Assembly (NCBI GenBank): GCA_036946405.1
Contig: JAQIJC010000001.1
Location: 1,247,001 to 1,311,000, forward strand
Source: Sphingomonas phyllosphaerae
Lineage (GTDB): Bacteria; Pseudomonadota; Alphaproteobacteria; Sphingomonadales; Sphingomonadaceae
DNA: 64,000 nucleotides
Direction of reading: 5' to 3'
In this document: piece by piece, positions 51,747 through 61,900 of the stretch
Layout: the number at the start of each line of letters is the position of its first letter
How positions within the stretch are numbered: position 1 is the stretch's first letter
Made by a program: the position numbers and the translations under genes
Notes under the pieces: model-generated
The model's database searches: none
What the model was told of the DNA's origin: nothing
What the model saw: the letters and a program-made list of their open reading frames with translations, nothing else

Positions 51747-52094
51747 ATGAGCGACCTTTTTTGGCTGACGGACGAGCAGATCGAGCGGCTGCGGCCGTTC
51801 TTTCCCAAGAGCCACGGCAAGCCTCAGGTGGATGATCGGCGGGTGTTGAGCGGCATCGTGTTCGTCAACCGCAACGGGCCGCGCTGGCGAGATGCGCCCA
51901 GCGCCTACGGTCCTCACAAGACGCTGTACAACCGGTGGAAGCGCTGGGGCGATCGTGGCGTGTTCATGCGCATGATGGAGGGGCTGGCCGCGGGCGAAGC
52001 CGAGCCGAAGACCGTGATGATCGACGCGACGTACCTGAAGGCGCACCGCACGGCATCAAGCCTGCGGGTTGAAAAGGGGATCTCGGCCGCCTGA
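51747..52094 (+). CDS. IS5-family transposase, frame A (copy 2)
   Basis: 115 residues with the first catalytic Asp (VMIDATYLKAHR). It ends after an A4G4 run where a -1 slip would join frame B. Confidence 0.9.
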   Translation: MSDLFWLTDEQIERLRPFFPKSHGKPQVDDRRVLSGIVFVNRNGPRWRDAPSAYGPHKTLYNRWKRWGDRGVFMRMMEGLAAGEAEPKTVMIDATYLKAHRTASSLRVEKGISAA

Positions 52095-52114
52095 TCGGCC
52101 GCACCAAAGGCGGC

Positions 52115-52504
52115 ATGAACACCAAGCTCCATGCCGTTGCCGATGCGAACGGCCGACCGTTGAGCTTCTTCCTGACCGCCGGCCAGGTCAGCGACTATAT
52201 CGGCGCGGCAGCCCTGCTGGACGACCTGCCAAACGCACAATGGCTGCTCGGCGACCGCGGCTATGATGCTGATTGGTTCCGCGACGCTCTTCAGGCCAAG
52301 GGCATCCAGCCCTGCATCCCGGGCCGGCGATCACGCAACGAGCCGGTCAGGTACTACAAGCGCCGCTACCGGCGCCGCAGCAGTATCGAGATCATGTTCG
52401 GCCGTCTCAAAGACTGGGGACGCGTCGCCACCCGTTACGATCGCTGCCCCACGGCCTTCTTTTCCGCCGTCGCTCTCGCTGCCACTGTTATCTTCTGGCT
52501 GTGA
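52115..52504 (+). CDS. IS5-family transposase, frame B (copy 2)
   Basis: 129 residues with LLGDRGYDADWFRDAL and IEIMFGRLKDWGR, the second Asp and the Glu of the DDE triad. Confidence 0.9.
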   Translation: MNTKLHAVADANGRPLSFFLTAGQVSDYIGAAALLDDLPNAQWLLGDRGYDADWFRDALQAKGIQPCIPGRRSRNEPVRYYKRRYRRRSSIEIMFGRLKDWGRVATRYDRCPTAFFSAVALAATVIFWL

Positions 52505-52549
52505 TCAACGAGTCCTGACCCTAGCGATGCCCGCCGCGCCCGGCGACTT

Positions 52550-52891
52550 TCAAGCCTTCTTGGCAGTCAGGTGCTCGCTGAGGAACTTGTTCATCTCGAA
52601 CATGCTTGCGGATCTTTTGCCGAAGATCTTCTCCAGCTTGTCGTCGGCGTTGATCTGCCGGCGGTCCTTGGCGTCCTGCAGGTCGTGCTTCTTGATGTAG
52701 TCCCAGACCTTACTGACGACCTCGCTACGAGGAAGGTCCTTGTCGCCGACGATCTCGGCGAGGTCAGGCGATGGCGTCACTGGAGCGGTAATGCCGCCCC
52801 GAGCCCCACCGGCAGGCTTGCCGGTCTTCTCGACCTTCTTCTCAGCGGCCTTGGTTTCTGCCTTGCCTCTTGCCTGGGCTGTCCGTGCCAT
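52550..52891 (-). CDS. SWIB/MDM2-domain protein
   Basis: 113 residues from ATG 52891 (GGGAG six bases upstream). A Lys/Ala-rich basic tail (residues 1-40) precedes a complete SWIB domain: LPRSEVVSKVWDYIKKHDLQ, then RRQINADDKLEKIFG and FEMNKFLSEHL. Bacterial SWIB proteins are small, probably nucleoid-linked proteins also found fused to topoisomerase I. Monocistronic. Confidence 0.9.
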   Translation of the reverse strand: MARTAQARGKAETKAAEKKVEKTGKPAGGARGGITAPVTPSPDLAEIVGDKDLPRSEVVSKVWDYIKKHDLQDAKDRRQINADDKLEKIFGKRSASMFEMNKFLSEHLTAKKA

Positions 52892-53154
52892 ATCTGTCTC
52901 CCTGTCTGAGCGCTTCATTGGCGTCGGAAAGCAGACGGACAAACTAAGACCTGGTTCCCGCTAGCCTGCATCGAGGCGGACAGCGCGTCGAATCACACCT
53001 TGCTTTTCCGAAACGTCAGGACCGACGCAGGTGCGCAACGATGCTGCCAAACGACCCTTTTCGACGCTTTGGTAGCGGCTAAGCGTGTGAGGCAACCGCG
53101 TGAGCGTGCACATCACGTCTGTTAGCCTGCAGGATTAAACGCTTAGCTGGGAAA

Positions 53155-53230
53155 TGGTGCCCAAGGGCGGATTCGAACCACCGACACTGCGATTTTCAGT
53201 CGCATGCTCTACCAACTGAGCTACTTGGGC
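53155..53230 (-). tRNA. tRNA-Phe (GAA)
   Basis: A 76-nt cloverleaf on the minus strand with encoded CCA. The acceptor begins GCCCAAG, the D-stem/loop is GCTCAGTTGGTAGAGC, the anticodon loop is CTGAAAATC (GAA) and the T-loop is GGTTCGAATCC. It ends the infA-maf-RNase-yacG cluster, as usual in this bacterial group. Confidence 0.97.
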
Positions 53231-53260
53231 GCACCGCTTTTCAGCGGCGAGGCGCGTCCC

Positions 53261-53434
53261 CTAGTCGGTGTGGGGGTGGGTGTCCAGCGATTCCGTGTCG
53301 ATTCTTTCACCTGGCAGGCGATAGCCCTCGCCAAGCCATTGCAACAGGTCGCGATCCTTGCAGCCGCGGCTGCAGAAGGGCGCGTGGTCGGGCATCGTCG
53401 GGGCGGTGCAGATCGGGCAGCGGGACATGTTCAT
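53261..53434 (-). CDS. yacG: DNA gyrase inhibitor YacG
   Basis: 57 residues starting MNMSRCPICTAP. The zinc ligands are CPIC and FCSRGC; RDLLQWLGEGYRLPG is the typical end of the domain. YacG binds GyrB and inhibits supercoiling. Its ATG overlaps the stop of the RNase gene (TGATG). Confidence 0.93.
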   Translation of the reverse strand: MNMSRCPICTAPTMPDHAPFCSRGCKDRDLLQWLGEGYRLPGERIDTESLDTHPHTD

Positions 53435-54357
53435 CAATCGAAATAGGGGGTGCGACCGGTGCGGCGTACCAGTGTTTCGATCCATTCGGGACGGGATTCG
53501 AGCCGCTCGCGCACCGCGGGACGCAAACGGATCGCGTTCGGCGCGTCGAGCGGAATCCGTTCGAGCTGGCGAAGCGCGGCGCGGGCGGCGGCACCGACCG
53601 GATCGTCGCGGACCCGCTCAGGCAGCGAGGCGCGCGGGCGCGGGCGGACGATCTGGAGGAAGCCGAAACCATTGACCGCGGTACGCTCGAACGGCGGCGG
53701 CAGCGCGGCGTCGAGCGCCGCGGCGACCTGCTGGCGGAGCGCCTTGCCGGCGATGCTCGGGAAGTCGATGCCGATCGATCCGCCGATCGCGTGGCGGCGG
53801 ATCGCCAGCGCGACGGCGGTGGCGGCGCGCACCGCGAGCTGGTCGAGCGGGCCATCGCCGTCGACGTCGAACAGCGTCATCGCCGGGGTCGGGGTCATGC
53901 GCAGCGCGCCGCCCGCGAAGGCGATCTCGCCGCTCTGCGCTTCCTCGATCACCTCCGACCAGCCCGCCGCCTCGAGTGCGTCGGGTTGGTGCGCGCGGAG
54001 CGTGCGGACCGGGTGCGGCGAGGCGGTGAGGCGCGCGAACAGGTCGGGGCCGGGCGCGGGGGCGGCGTCGGTGACGCGCGCGCGCGGGCGCTTGGCGCGG
54101 CCGGGCTCGGGGATTGCCTCGCGGGTCACCTCGATCGTGGTCGTGGCGCCGAGCGTCACGCGGGGCGGGGCGCGGTCGAGCAGCACCTCCTGCCCGTCGT
54201 CGAGCGTGGCGACCAGCTTCTCGGTCAGGCGTGCGCGCGCGACGGTGCCGACGCGCAAGGTGTCGGGAAGTTCGATGCGCGCGGCAAGGATGCGGTCACC
54301 GGCGACCAGCGCGGCGCGCGCCTCGCCGATCCCGTCCTCATAGAGCCATTCAGCCAA
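53434..54357 (-). CDS. Short ribonuclease E/G-family protein
   Basis: 307 residues, clearly shorter than RNase G (about 490). The two metal-binding Asp positions are present (MTLFDVDGDG near 175 and GSIGIDFPSI near 205), so the catalytic core is kept while the S1 domain is reduced. This short version sits in the maf-yacG cluster of sphingomonads. It probably takes part in RNA processing; overlapping maf by eight bases, it is translated from the same message. Confidence 0.85.
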   Translation of the reverse strand: MAEWLYEDGIGEARAALVAGDRILAARIELPDTLRVGTVARARLTEKLVATLDDGQEVLLDRAPPRVTLGATTTIEVTREAIPEPGRAKRPRARVTDAAPAPGPDLFARLTASPHPVRTLRAHQPDALEAAGWSEVIEEAQSGEIAFAGGALRMTPTPAMTLFDVDGDGPLDQLAVRAATAVALAIRRHAIGGSIGIDFPSIAGKALRQQVAAALDAALPPPFERTAVNGFGFLQIVRPRPRASLPERVRDDPVGAAARAALRQLERIPLDAPNAIRLRPAVRERLESRPEWIETLVRRTGRTPYFD

Positions 54358-54922
54358 GAGCGACGCCGCTCGCCGCGAGCAGGGCGCGGGTTTCGAAGAG
54401 CGGTAGTCCGATCACGCCGGAGTGGCTGCCGTGAAGGAAGCGCACGAACGCCTCGGCGCGGCCCTGGATCGCATAGCCGCCGGCCTTGCCGAGCCCCTCA
54501 CCGCACGCGACATAAGCATGGATCTCGGCAGGGGAGAGCGGCTTGAAGGCGACGATCGTGTCGGCGAGCCGGACGCGCTCGGTGCCGTCGGGCGCGATCG
54601 CGCAGACCGCCGACAGCGCGTGATGGCGCCGTCCGGAGAGCAGCCCGAGCAACTCGCGCTGGATCGCCTCGTCGGTGGCGGGGGGAAGGATGCGGCGGCC
54701 GAGCGCGATCGTCGTGTCGCCGGCCAGCACCGCCTCATCCGGCGCGCGCACGACCGCGCGCGCCTTTTCGACCGCGAGCCGCAGCGCATAGGCGCGCGGC
54801 AGTTCGCGCGGCTGCGGCGTCTCGTCGATGTCGGGCGCGACGATCCGGTCGGGCACGACCCCGATCCGCGCGAGCAGGTCGCGACGGCGCGGCGAGGAGG
54901 AGGCGAGGACGAGGCGGGTCAT
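54350..54922 (-). CDS. maf: Maf-family nucleotide pyrophosphatase
   Basis: 190 residues from ATG 54922. LASSSPRRRDLLARIG is the N-terminal signature; AGDTTIALG and KAGGYAIQGRAEAFV complete the family motifs. Maf proteins hydrolyse non-canonical nucleoside triphosphates and can affect septation. Thirty-five bases after infA. Confidence 0.93.
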   Translation of the reverse strand: MTRLVLASSSPRRRDLLARIGVVPDRIVAPDIDETPQPRELPRAYALRLAVEKARAVVRAPDEAVLAGDTTIALGRRILPPATDEAIQRELLGLLSGRRHHALSAVCAIAPDGTERVRLADTIVAFKPLSPAEIHAYVACGEGLGKAGGYAIQGRAEAFVRFLHGSHSGVIGLPLFETRALLAASGVALG

Positions 54923-54956
54923 GGTCGCACGCCCGGTCGCGGGCGCGAGTGGGGAC

Positions 54957-55202
54957 TTAGGACGGGCCGGGCCCACCGCGACCCGGCATGAAGCGGTAAG
55001 TGATCCGCCCCTTGGTCAGATCATAGGGGGTCAGTTCCACCAGAACTTCGTCGCCGACCAGCACGCGAATGCGGTTCTTGCGCATCTTGCCGGCGGTATG
55101 GCCGAGGATTTCGTGATCGTTCTCGAGCCGGACGCGGAACATCGCATTGGGGAGCAGCTCCACCACCTGCCCGCGCATCTCGAGGAGTTCTTCTTTCGCC
55201 AA
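54957..55202 (-). CDS. infA: Translation initiation factor IF-1
   Basis: 81 residues: [20 protein letters not shown], then [15 protein letters not shown] and [10 protein letters not shown] are diagnostic. A short Gly/Pro-rich tail is added at the C-terminus. First gene of the cluster. Confidence 0.97.
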   Translation of the reverse strand: MAKEELLEMRGQVVELLPNAMFRVRLENDHEILGHTAGKMRKNRIRVLVGDEVLVELTPYDLTKGRITYRFMPGRGGPGPS

Positions 55203-55368
55203 ACGGGGTCTCTTTCGCGTTGAGTGCGCGCGGCCTTAGCCGAGAAGACGAAAAAAGGAAAGGCGCGCGAAGGAGGGCGCCGCAAAGGCGCCCGCGTTGC
55301 CGGAGACATAGGTGTCCGGCTGCGAAGGCGCAAGGTACGCCGGCGACCGGGGCGGCACGCGACGGTGG

Positions 55369-55761
55369 TCAATGATGTTCGAGCAGCGTCGTCAGTTCGC
55401 GTGACAGGCTTTCGAACCGATACGGCTTGGCGAGGAAGCGCCCTTCGTCCGGGATGTCGGCACCCGTGGGGCGCATATCGCCCGAGGTGAGCAGGATGCG
55501 GATCGCCGGCCAGCGCTTGTGGACGACCTCCGCCAGCTTCAGACCGTCCATCGAGCCCGGCATCCGGATGTCGGTGAACAATACCTCGACATCGTCCGCA
55601 CCCTCGAGCACCGCGAGCGCTTCGTCGGCACATGCTGCCTCGATGACCGAATAGCCGGCCTCTTCCAGCGCGTCGGCACCGATCATGCGGACGAACACTT
55701 CGTCCTCGACGATCAACACCGTGGCGGAGCGGGTTCTTTCCCGCGCGATCGATCCGGACAT
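55369..55761 (-). CDS. Single-domain response regulator
   Basis: 130 residues from ATG 55761: VLIVEDEVFVR (acidic pocket), LFTDIRMPGS (phosphoacceptor Asp), LLTSGD and LAKPYRF (Lys) make a complete receiver domain with no output domain. It resembles the receiver domains of the hybrid kinase at 58904-61999 and may receive phosphate from such a kinase. It lies 13 bases after the SDR gene, in the same direction. Confidence 0.9.
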   Translation of the reverse strand: MSGSIARERTRSATVLIVEDEVFVRMIGADALEEAGYSVIEAACADEALAVLEGADDVEVLFTDIRMPGSMDGLKLAEVVHKRWPAIRILLTSGDMRPTGADIPDEGRFLAKPYRFESLSRELTTLLEHH

Positions 55762-55774
55762 GGCGTCGCTCCGC

Positions 55775-56782
55775 CTAGCGGTCGCTGTGTCGTGCGCGCA
55801 GCAGCGCCAGCGCGGCAAGGCCCATCGCCGCCCCGGCGGCAGTGGCGGTGGCGAGGGGATGGCGGCCGGCGGTTTCATAGGCGCTGAGCCGGCGGCCGTG
55901 TTGATCGTGCGAGCGCTCCACGCCGTTGGCGACGGGGGCGGCAAGATTTTCGTGGCGGCTCGGCGTACGCTTCGGATCGCGCAGCCACGGTAGCAGCGCG
56001 CCGCCGAAGCGATCGAGCAGCCCGGGGAAATGCTGCGCGGTCAGCACCTGCAACCGCCCGGTGCCGCCCACCGTCACGTCGCGGCGGCGATGCTGGGCGG
56101 CGTCGAGGATCGCCTCCGCCACCAGCGCCGGATCATAGACCGGTGGCGGGAGCAGCGCCGCGCCATCCAGATGATTGGCGGCATGATCGGCGATTGGCGT
56201 GTCGATCCCGGCCGGCTTGATGAGCGTCACCGAGATCGGCAGACGGTCGGCGTTGATCTCGATCCGCAGCGAGTCGACATAGCCTTTCACGGCATGTTTG
56301 CTCGCGGCATACGCCCCCATGCCGGGGCTGGGAATGTCGGAGACGATCGACCCGACCGTAATCAGCGCACCGCCCGCGCGTTGCAGATGCTCGACCGCGG
56401 TGAGGCAGCCGTGGACCGCACCGAAATAATTGGTGCGCAGCAAGCGTTCATGCTCGTCCATCGGCGTATCGACCAGCTTGCCGTAGATGGCGACGCCGGC
56501 GTCGTTGACCCAGGTGTCGATACGGCCGAACCGCTCGACCGCCTTCGCCGCCGCGCGTTGCACGTCGCGCAGGTCGCCGACATCGGCGATCGCGAAGTCG
56601 GCCTGTCCGCCCGCATCGGCAATCTCCCGGACGATCCGCACCAGCGCGTCGCCATCGCGCGACACCAGCACGACGCGTGCGCCGCGCGCGGCGGCGAGGC
56701 GCGCGGTGACCAGCCCGATACCGGAGCTGGCACCGGTGATGAGCATGACCTGATCGGCGAGCGGCTTGAGCGTCGGGGTCAT
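55775..56782 (-). CDS. SDR-family oxidoreductase with C-terminal membrane anchor
   Basis: 335 residues from ATG 56782. MLITGASSGIGLVTARLAAA binds NAD(P); WVNDAGV, VGSIVS and the catalytic YAASKHAVKGY follow in order. An additional tail ends with a hydrophobic segment (ATAAGAAMGLAALALL), so it may be membrane-tethered. The substrate is unknown; the DVTVGGTGRLQVL region recurs in other SDRs of this kind. Confidence 0.88.
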   Translation of the reverse strand: MTPTLKPLADQVMLITGASSGIGLVTARLAAARGARVVLVSRDGDALVRIVREIADAGGQADFAIADVGDLRDVQRAAAKAVERFGRIDTWVNDAGVAIYGKLVDTPMDEHERLLRTNYFGAVHGCLTAVEHLQRAGGALITVGSIVSDIPSPGMGAYAASKHAVKGYVDSLRIEINADRLPISVTLIKPAGIDTPIADHAANHLDGAALLPPPVYDPALVAEAILDAAQHRRRDVTVGGTGRLQVLTAQHFPGLLDRFGGALLPWLRDPKRTPSRHENLAAPVANGVERSHDQHGRRLSAYETAGRHPLATATAAGAAMGLAALALLRARHSDR

Positions 56783-56988
56783 CGACCGTTCCCCGTCATG
56801 GACGTAGGACGCGGCGGCGCAAGGCGCGGATCGGGCATCGGAAGTCGTTCCATTGTAGTGCGAACCTTGCCTTTGTAACCCGCCGTGTCGCCATCGGTTC
56901 ATCTTCGCGGAAGATTCGCGCGCGCCAGGACGATTGCCGACCTGCGCCGTGCGTGCTCAAGGAACGGCAGGCGGCGAAGGAGACGGGC

Positions 56989-58830
56989 GTGCGGACGGCG
57001 GGGATGATGATGGCCGGGATGGTGATGGTGGGGGCGCTGGTATCGGCGACCGCGGTGCAGGCGCAATCGGCGCGCGAGGTCCACTACGATCTGTCGTTCC
57101 CCGACGCGGCGCATCATCGCGCGCAGATCGTCGCGACATGGCGCGGCGTGCCCGCCGGGCCGCTGCGCGTGCAGATGGCGCGTTCCTCGCCGGGGCGCTA
57201 CGCGCTCCACGAATTCGCCAAGAACGTCTTCGCGGTGACCGCGCAGGATGGCGCGGGGCGGCCGTTGCCGCTGACGCGCACCGACCCTTACGGCTGGAGC
57301 GTCGCCGGGCACGACGGCACCGTGGTGATCCGCTACACCTTGTTCGGCAATCGCGGTGACGGCACCTACGTGCAGGTCGATACGCGCCACGCGCACCTCA
57401 ACCCTCCCGCGGCGTTGATGTGGGCAAGCGGCTTCGATGCCGCGCCGGTGCGGGTCAGGATCACGTCCCCCGATCCGGGCTGGACGATCGCGACGCAATT
57501 GCCGGCGGTGGCGGGGCAGCCGAACACCTTTGCCGCGCCGGACCTGCAATATCTGATGGACAGCCCGATCGAGGTCGCGCGGCAGGAGATCCGCGCGTGG
57601 CCGGTCGGCGAGGGCAGGCAACGCTATACGATCCGGCTGGCGGTGCATCATGACGGAACCGCCGCCGAGGTCGACCGGCTTGCGGCACAGGTGCAGCAGT
57701 TGATCCCGCAGCATCGCAAGCTGTTCGGCGAATGGCCGCATTTCGATTACGGCAGCTACACGTTCCTCGCCGACTACACGCCGCAGATTTCCGGCGACGG
57801 CATGGAGCATCGCAATTCGACGGTCGTGACGACACCGACCGCGCTCGACGGCACCAATGCCGTGCAGCTCTCGACGATCTCGCACGAATTCTTCCATGCG
57901 TGGAACGTCGAGCGATTGCGCCCGCGTGCGCTGGAGCCGTTCGACTTCACGCGGGCCAATCCGACTCCGTCATTGTGGTTCGCGGAGGGGTTCACGAACT
58001 ATTACGGACCGTTGATGCTGCGTCGCGCCGGGTTGACCGATGTCGACGGCTGGGCACGGGCCACCGCGGCGACGCTCAACACCGTGTTGTTTTCCCCGGC
58101 CCGCCGCAACGGCGGCCCGCAGGAAATGAGCCTGCGCGCGCCGTTCGCCGATGCCGCGACCTCGATCGATCCGGTCGCACCCGACGTCTATCTGTCCTAT
58201 TATCCTTATGGACAGATCGTCGCGCTGGCGCTGGATCTGTCGATCCGGCAGCGATTTCCGAAGCGGACGCTGGACGATGTCATGCGCTACCTGTGGCAGA
58301 CCTACGGCAAGCCCGAGCGGCCCTATTCGCCCGACGACCTTCGGCGCGGACTTGCAACGGTGACCGGCGATGCCGCGTTCGCCGACGCTTTCTTCTCCGC
58401 CTCGGTGAACGGAAGCGCGTTGCCCGACTTCGTTCCGCTGCTCGCACAGGCCGGACTGGTGTTGCGTCCGGCCGCGCCGCGACATGGCTATATCGGTGCC
58501 GGTGCCGTCACGGAGACTCCCGCCGGCGTAGCGTTGCTGGCGGCGCCCGTGGCGGGCTCGCCGCTGGACGGTGCCGGGCTGGATGCCGGCGACCGGATCG
58601 TCGCGATCGATGGTGCGCCGATCGTCGATGCGGCCGGATGGAACGCCGCGCTGGAGCGGATGACGCCCGGCGCGACGGTGACGGTCCGCTTCGCACGGAC
58701 GGGTGTCGAGCAACAACGCAGCCTGCGCGCGCTGGCCGATCCCCGGCTGGAGATCGTGCGGGTCGAGACCATCGGCGGCAAGCTGAGCGCCAGACAGCGC
58801 GCGTTCCGCGCCCAATGGATCAACGGATAA
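56989..58830 (+). CDS. M61-family aminopeptidase with PDZ domain, exported
   Basis: 613 residues from GTG 56989 (GAAGGAGA upstream). A signal peptide (residues 1-25, ending VQAQSA) suggests export. The catalytic zinc site is STISHEFFHAWNVERLRPR (HExxH) with the third ligand in WFAEGFTNYY. The C-terminal PDZ domain (LDAGDRIVAIDGAPI) binds peptide ends. The family includes glycyl aminopeptidases. Its stop is 28 bases before a palindrome that precedes the kinase gene. Confidence 0.92.
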   Translation: MRTAGMMMAGMVMVGALVSATAVQAQSAREVHYDLSFPDAAHHRAQIVATWRGVPAGPLRVQMARSSPGRYALHEFAKNVFAVTAQDGAGRPLPLTRTDPYGWSVAGHDGTVVIRYTLFGNRGDGTYVQVDTRHAHLNPPAALMWASGFDAAPVRVRITSPDPGWTIATQLPAVAGQPNTFAAPDLQYLMDSPIEVARQEIRAWPVGEGRQRYTIRLAVHHDGTAAEVDRLAAQVQQLIPQHRKLFGEWPHFDYGSYTFLADYTPQISGDGMEHRNSTVVTTPTALDGTNAVQLSTISHEFFHAWNVERLRPRALEPFDFTRANPTPSLWFAEGFTNYYGPLMLRRAGLTDVDGWARATAATLNTVLFSPARRNGGPQEMSLRAPFADAATSIDPVAPDVYLSYYPYGQIVALALDLSIRQRFPKRTLDDVMRYLWQTYGKPERPYSPDDLRRGLATVTGDAAFADAFFSASVNGSALPDFVPLLAQAGLVLRPAAPRHGYIGAGAVTETPAGVALLAAPVAGSPLDGAGLDAGDRIVAIDGAPIVDAAGWNAALERMTPGATVTVRFARTGVEQQRSLRALADPRLEIVRVETIGGKLSARQRAFRAQWING

Positions 58831-58858
58831 TTAACCTTCTCAATCTAGGTCATAACCG

Positions 58859-58881
58859 CCTGTGTCACTGATTGACACAGG
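58859..58881. promoter_or_regulatory. Palindrome ahead of the ParD-headed kinase, candidate RHH operator
   Basis: CCTGTGTCA-CTGAT-TGACACAGG is a perfect 9-bp inverted repeat, 22 bases before the likely start at 58904. Antitoxins with a ribbon-helix-helix domain bind such palindromes upstream of their own gene. It may also act as a terminator of the M61 gene, although no T-run follows. Confidence 0.6.
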
Positions 58882-58903
58882 CGGTGGCGAGGCGGACAGT
58901 CGC

Positions 58904-61900
58904 ATGATGGCCCAACGTCTAGCGCGTAACGTGTCGCTCACGCCAGAGCTGGAAACCTTCGTCACCGACAGTCTGGCGACCGGCGACTATGGCAACGCCA
59001 GCGAGGTGGTGCGAACCGCCCTGAAGCTGCTGCGCGATGGCCCGTCGCCGCGGGAGACGCCGGGTATCTGGCCGGTCGGCGGCGGCGAATGCGGGGCGTT
59101 GATCCGCAGCGCCGACTGGACGCGCCACGCTTTGGGGCCGGTCGAGCGCTGGTCGCCCGCCTTGCGCGTGACGGTGGCAAACGTCGTCAACTCGCCGGTG
59201 CCCAAGGTGCTGATGTGGGGGGGCGACGGCGTGCTGCTCTACAATGACGCCTATCGCGAGATCCTCGGCGCGCGCCACCCCGGCGGTATGGGCGAGACCG
59301 CCGCGGCAGTGTTCCCCGAGATCGCCGACTGGAACCGGGCGATCATCGATCGCGGCCTTGCCGGCGAGGTCGTCAGCTATCGCGATCAGCCGCTGACGCT
59401 GATTCGCGAGTCCGGGCCGACCGAGTTGTTCTTCGACCTGTTCTACACGCCGGTGATCGAAAGCGACGGCAAGCCCGGCGGGGTGCTGTGCACCGTGATC
59501 GACAATACCGCCCGGCTGCTGCTGGAGCGGCGACTGGCCGCCAGCGAAGGCGAGCTGCGGATGGTCACCGACGCGCTGCCGTTGCTGGTCTCGTTCATCG
59601 ACCGCGATCTGGTGTATCGCTACGCCAACCAGCATTATTACGAATGGTTCGGGATCGGTCCCGACGACGTCATCGGGCGCCACACCCGCGACGTGATCGG
59701 CGCGGAGAATTTCGAGCGCCGCCGCCCGTTCATGGAGCGCGCGCTGGCCGGCGAAACGATTGTCGAGGATTCGCTGATCCAGCATGGCGACGGATCGTGG
59801 CGGCGTGCCGACATCCGCTACCTGCCGCGGATCGACGAGCGGGGCGAAGTGCTCGGCTTTCAGGTGATCGTGCTCGACGTCGAGGAGCGGGTGCGGCGCG
59901 AGGAAGCACTCAACGCCAGCAACGCGCGCTTCCGCGCCGCGATGGAGGCGATGCACGGCGTGCTGTGGACCAACGACGCCGAGGGGCGGATGGTCGGCGA
60001 GCAGATCGGCTGGGCGATGCTGACCGGGCAGACGCCCGAGCAATATCAGGGCTATGGCTGGGCCGATGCGGTGCATCCCGACGATGCGCAGGCATCGGTG
60101 ACGGCGTGGCGCAAGGCGGTCGAATCGAAATCGACCTTCGTGTTCGAGCATCGCGTTCGCCGTCATTGCGGGACGTGGCGGACCTTCGCGGTGCGCGCCG
60201 TGCCGCGGATCGACGCGCGGGGCGAGGTGGCGGAGTGGGTCGGGGTCCACACCGATATCACGCACCAGCGCGCCGCCGAGGCCGCGCTGCGCGACCATGC
60301 CGAACAGCTCGAGCGGCAGGTGCGCCACCGCGAACGCGCCGAGGAGCAGCTCCGCCAGCTCAACGAGACGCTGGAGACGCGCGTGATCGAGGAGATCGCG
60401 TCGCGCCACGCCGCCGAGCGCAAGCTGGCGCAGGCGCAGAAGATGGAGACGGTCGGCAAGCTGACCGGGGGCGTCGCACACGACTTCAACAATCTGCTGC
60501 AGGTCGTCTCGGGCAATCTCCAGCTCTTGCAAAAGGACATCGCGGGCAATGACCGCGCCGAGACGCGCGTCGCCAACGCGCTGGCGGGGGTATCGCGCGG
60601 GTCGCGGCTGGCGGCGCAATTGCTGGCGTTCGGGCGGCGGCAGGCGCTGGAGCCGAAGGTCGTCAACGTCACGCGCTTCGTGCGCGGGATGGACGACATG
60701 CTGCGCCGCGCGATCGGCGAGGGGATCGAGGTCGAGACGATCTTCGGCGGCGGGCTGTGGAACACCTTCATCGATCCGGGCCAGATCGAGAATGCGCTGC
60801 TGAACCTCGCGATCAACGCGCGCGATGCGATGGACGGGCAGGGCAAGCTGACGATCGAACTCGCCAACGCACACCTCGACGACGATTATGCGCGCCGCCA
60901 CGACGAGGTCGAGCCGGGGCAATATGTGATGCTGGCGGTGACCGACACCGGTTGCGGCATGTCCGACGAGGTCGTCGCGAAGGTGTTCGAGCCGTTCTTC
61001 TCCACCAAGGCGGAGGGCAAGGGCTCGGGGCTGGGGCTGTCGATGGTCTACGGCTTCGTCAAACAGTCCGGCGGGCATGTGAACATCTATTCCGAGCCGG
61101 GGCACGGCTCGACGATCCGCCTGTACCTGCCGCGCGCGATGGAGCGTGAGGACGTCGAGGTGGTGCTCGACTCCGGGCCGATCGCGGGCGGAACCGAGAC
61201 GGTGCTGGTGGTCGAGGACGATGACGAGGTCCGCGCCACCGTGGTCGAGATGCTGGGCGACCTCGGCTATCGCGTGCTCAAGGCGGTCGATGCACAGAGC
61301 GCGCTGAGCGTCGTCGAGAGCGGGATCCCGATCGACCTGCTATTCACCGACGTGGTGATGCCGGGGACGCTCAAGAGCCCGGAGATGGCACGCAAGGCGC
61401 GCGAGCGGCTGCCCGATCTCGCGGTGCTGTTCACCAGCGGCTATACCGAGAATTCGATCGTCCACGGCGGGCGGCTGGATGCGGGCGTCGAGCTGCTGTC
61501 GAAGCCGTATACGCGCGAGGCGCTGGCGCGGAAGATCCGGCACGTCCTCGCGCAACAGGCGCAGCGCCGCGAGAGCGTCGCGCCGCGGCCGCCCGTGACG
61601 CCGCCGCTCGCCGAGACGATGGCGGCGCGGCGGACGATCCTGCTGGTCGAGGACGATATGCTGATCCGCAGCGCGACCGCCGAGGTGTTGCAGGAGGCGG
61701 GGCATGTGGTGGTCGATGCGGCCAGCGCGGAGGAAGCGATGGCGGCGTTGCAGACCGCGCCGATCGACGCATTGGTGACCGATGTGCATCTTCCGGGAAC
61801 GTCGGGTCTGGAGCTGGCCGGTCGCGCCGCAGAATTGCACCCGGGCATCCGCATCGTGGTGGCGAGCGGCGATATCGGCGCGGTGACGGCGGAGGAGCCG

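Larger units (their letters stand above)
51687..52521 (+). mobile_element. IS5-family insertion sequence, copy 2 (835 bp)
   Basis: Same ends (GGGTCAGGAC and GTCCTGACCC), same length and TA flanks (51685-51686 and 52522-52523) as copy 1, with scattered base differences. It lies between the broken patatin gene and the SWIB gene. Confidence 0.93.

Noticed and set aside
53155..53230. tRNA-Phe as the prophage attachment site
   Set aside because: The prophage lies 10 kb away and no partial tRNA copy is found near either prophage end.
58919..61105. 728-codon minus-strand open frame antisense to the histidine kinase
   Set aside because: The plus strand encodes all kinase motifs; the antisense frame is a by-product of high GC at third positions.
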